Origin: an uncultured Litorilinea sp.
Lineage (GTDB): Bacteria > Chloroflexota > Anaerolineae > Caldilineales > Caldilineaceae
NCBI GenBank assembly: GCA_946885925.1
Contig: CAMPHP010000180.1
Coordinates: 1 to 6,513 of the forward strand
Direction of reading: 5' to 3'
DNA: 6,513 nt
In this document: one piece after another, positions 5,949 to 6,513 of the stretch
How the letters are laid out: the number at the start of each line of letters is the position of its first letter
How positions within the stretch are numbered: position 1 is the first letter of the stretch
Notes under the pieces: generated by a model
What the model was told of the DNA's origin: nothing
Database searches by the model: none
What the model saw: the letters and a program-made list of their open reading frames with translations, nothing else
Translations under genes and position numbers: made by a program

Positions 5949-5971
5949 ACACGTCCATCCCCCGGACGTGT
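5949..5971 (+). terminator. Perfect 8-bp hairpin just behind the small-gene pair
   Basis: ACACGTCC (5949-5956) and GGACGTGT (5964-5971) form a perfect 8-bp stem with a 7-nt loop, starting 8 nt after the stop codon. The position suits a transcript 3' end. Only UUAU follows instead of a U-run, so intrinsic termination would be weak; it may instead protect the mRNA end. Confidence 0.45.
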
Positions 5972-5976
5972 TATCA

Positions 5977-6085
5977 AGGTGATAGCAAGCCACGTAGCTA
6001 TTATGGAAGGGGAGCATAGAGCAGGGAATATAGAGTGGGAAGTACAGGGCGGGAACCTTGAACTCTGTATGGCAAGCTATCACCT
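5977..6085. repeat. Long-range inverted repeat AGGTGATAGC...GCTATCACCT enclosing about 90 bp
   Basis: AGGTGATAGC (5977-5986) and GCTATCACCT (6076-6085) are perfect reverse complements. After a 2-base mismatch the pairing resumes with GCC (5989-5991) and GGC (6071-6073). The enclosed segment carries the G-rich repeats. The left arm also forms a local palindrome, TATCA-AGG-TGATA (5972-5984), giving an alternative fold. No target-site duplication flanks it, so a mobile element is not supported. Options are a structured 3' RNA or a looped protein-binding site. Confidence 0.6.
6010..6056. repeat. Degenerate G-rich tandem repeat, period about 14 bp
   Basis: Units beginning GGGA start at 6010, 6024, 6037 and 6051. 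The first two share GGGAnnATAGAG, the third reads GGGAAGTACAGGG, and the fourth keeps only GGGAAC. The plus strand is strongly purine-biased here. The G-runs at 6024, 6037, 6047 and 6051, with loops of 10, 7 and 1 nt, also make a modest G-quadruplex candidate. Confidence 0.5.
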
Positions 6086-6092
6086 AAAGAGC

Positions 6093-6129
6093 CGAGGGCA
6101 AATCCGAAAAGTTTTCGGGTTTGCCCTCG
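6093..6129. terminator. Near-perfect 18-bp inverted repeat between converging genes, probable two-way terminator
   Basis: The arms 6093-6110 (CGAGGGCAAATCCGAAAA) and 6112-6129 are reverse complements with a single T/G position that still pairs as U-G in plus-strand RNA. One base separates the arms, so the real loop is formed by the central A/U pairs. It lies between the small-gene pair (plus strand) and the receiver gene (minus strand), where a shared terminator is expected. No clear U-run follows on either strand, so the mechanism may not be classical. Confidence 0.6.
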
Positions 6130-6189
6130 CTCGCGTTTAGGCGTAGGCGCGGCATGACGGCACACTTATAGACAAGATGGCAACTTGAG

Positions 6190-6513
6190 TTAAATAGCAA
6201 AAGATATAGGCTTGCCGAGCGGCCTAGTGGGGACGGGCTTACTGCCATCGGCAACCTTTTGCAGGCGAATTGCCTCGGCCTGGCGCAGTGCCTCCACCAG
6301 ATCCTCCACACGCACGGGCTTGCTGAGGAAAAGCTCCATGCCCGCATCGGCACAGGCGGCTTGTTCTTCAGGCATAACACCCGCGGTCATGGCCGCGATC
6401 ACGGGTTGGAGTTCGGCGGGTAATGTGGCGCGGATGCGTTGGGCGGCGGTGATTCCATCCATTTCTGGCATCTGCACATCCATCAACACAACATCATAGG
6501 GTTGGCGTTCCAG
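6190..6513 (-). CDS. C-terminal response-regulator receiver domain, probably of a hybrid histidine kinase; 5' end outside the window
   Basis: The last 107 residues of a protein that enters from the right edge. The receiver fold is seen from beta-3 onward: YDVVLMDVQMPEMDG with the phospho-acceptor Asp12 of the fragment (codon 6480-6478), the conserved Thr43 in IAAMTAG, and Lys65 in FLSKPVRVEDLVEALR. A short tail (SKPVPTRPLGKPISFAI) then reaches the TAA at 6192-6190, with no output domain after the receiver. That ending and the ERQPYDVVLMDVQMPEMDG style are typical of the last domain of hybrid sensor kinases. A stand-alone CheY-like protein or a multi-receiver protein is possible. The receiver's first acidic residues lie outside the window. 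It converges on the SARP cluster and shares the terminator region at 6093-6129. Confidence 0.9.
   Translation of the reverse strand: MERQPYDVVLMDVQMPEMDGITAAQRIRATLPAELQPVIAAMTAGVMPEEQAACADAGMELFLSKPVRVEDLVEALRQAEAIRLQKVADGSKPVPTRPLGKPISFAI

Noticed and set aside
6010..6056. CRISPR array
   Set aside because: The units are short (about 14 bp), degenerate and without spacers; no cas gene is near.
5977..6085. MITE or other mobile element based on the 10-bp terminal inverted repeats
   Set aside because: No flanking target duplication is seen and only one copy is visible in the window.
6084..6499. Frames on either strand overlapping the receiver gene
   Set aside because: The receiver frame has the Asp, Thr and Lys signature in order; the others are unrelated shadows, and one runs through the terminator region.

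Overview
The window looks like a chromosomal segment of a moderately GC-rich bacterium, most likely a member of the Chloroflexota. This is an inference from protein style and not from a marker gene. The evidence is a very large SARP/AfsR-type activator (BTAD + STAND ATPase + TPR), a small WRG/SGE/YFRD protein of a kind I associate with that phylum, a short exported or membrane protein with a TPTPTP tail after its hydrophobic segment, and a hybrid-kinase-style C-terminal receiver. No rRNA, tRNA, CRISPR array, transposase or phage gene is visible.

Layout. Positions 1-1377 (minus strand) hold an IclR-family regulator followed 70 nt downstream by the N-terminal 176 codons of an M81 (MlrC-type) metallopeptidase, which runs off the left edge. 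They probably form one operon driven by a near-consensus sigma-70 promoter (TTGACA-17-TACAAT) at 1414-1442. The sequence TGACAGAARRG occurs in that promoter and twice more around the start of the M81 gene. It is the best candidate in the window for an IclR operator.

Positions 1378-1621 are a divergent intergenic region with the IclR promoter on one strand and candidate promoters on the other, plus an inverted repeat and an 8-bp direct repeat. Positions 1622-5248 (plus strand) encode the 1208-residue SARP/STAND/TPR regulator. After a 166-bp gap containing a possible extended -10 promoter and a leader hairpin come two small genes: a ~100-residue soluble protein (5415-5717) and, overlapping it by ATGA, a 75-residue protein with one hydrophobic segment (5714-5941). 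They are probably translationally coupled. Their position behind the large regulator suggests a linked function, but nothing in the sequence proves it.

Positions 5942-6189 are non-coding between converging genes and unusually structured. They hold a perfect 8-bp hairpin, a 10-bp inverted repeat enclosing about 90 bp with a degenerate ~14-bp G-rich repeat, and a near-perfect 18-bp inverted repeat that probably acts as a two-way terminator. At the right edge (6190-6513, minus strand) is the C-terminal part of a protein ending in a response-regulator receiver domain, most likely a hybrid histidine kinase.

Taken together this is a signalling and regulation neighbourhood. The most unusual parts are the repeated motif linking the IclR and M81 genes, the two-gene small-protein pair behind the giant regulator, and the nested repeats at 5942-6129.
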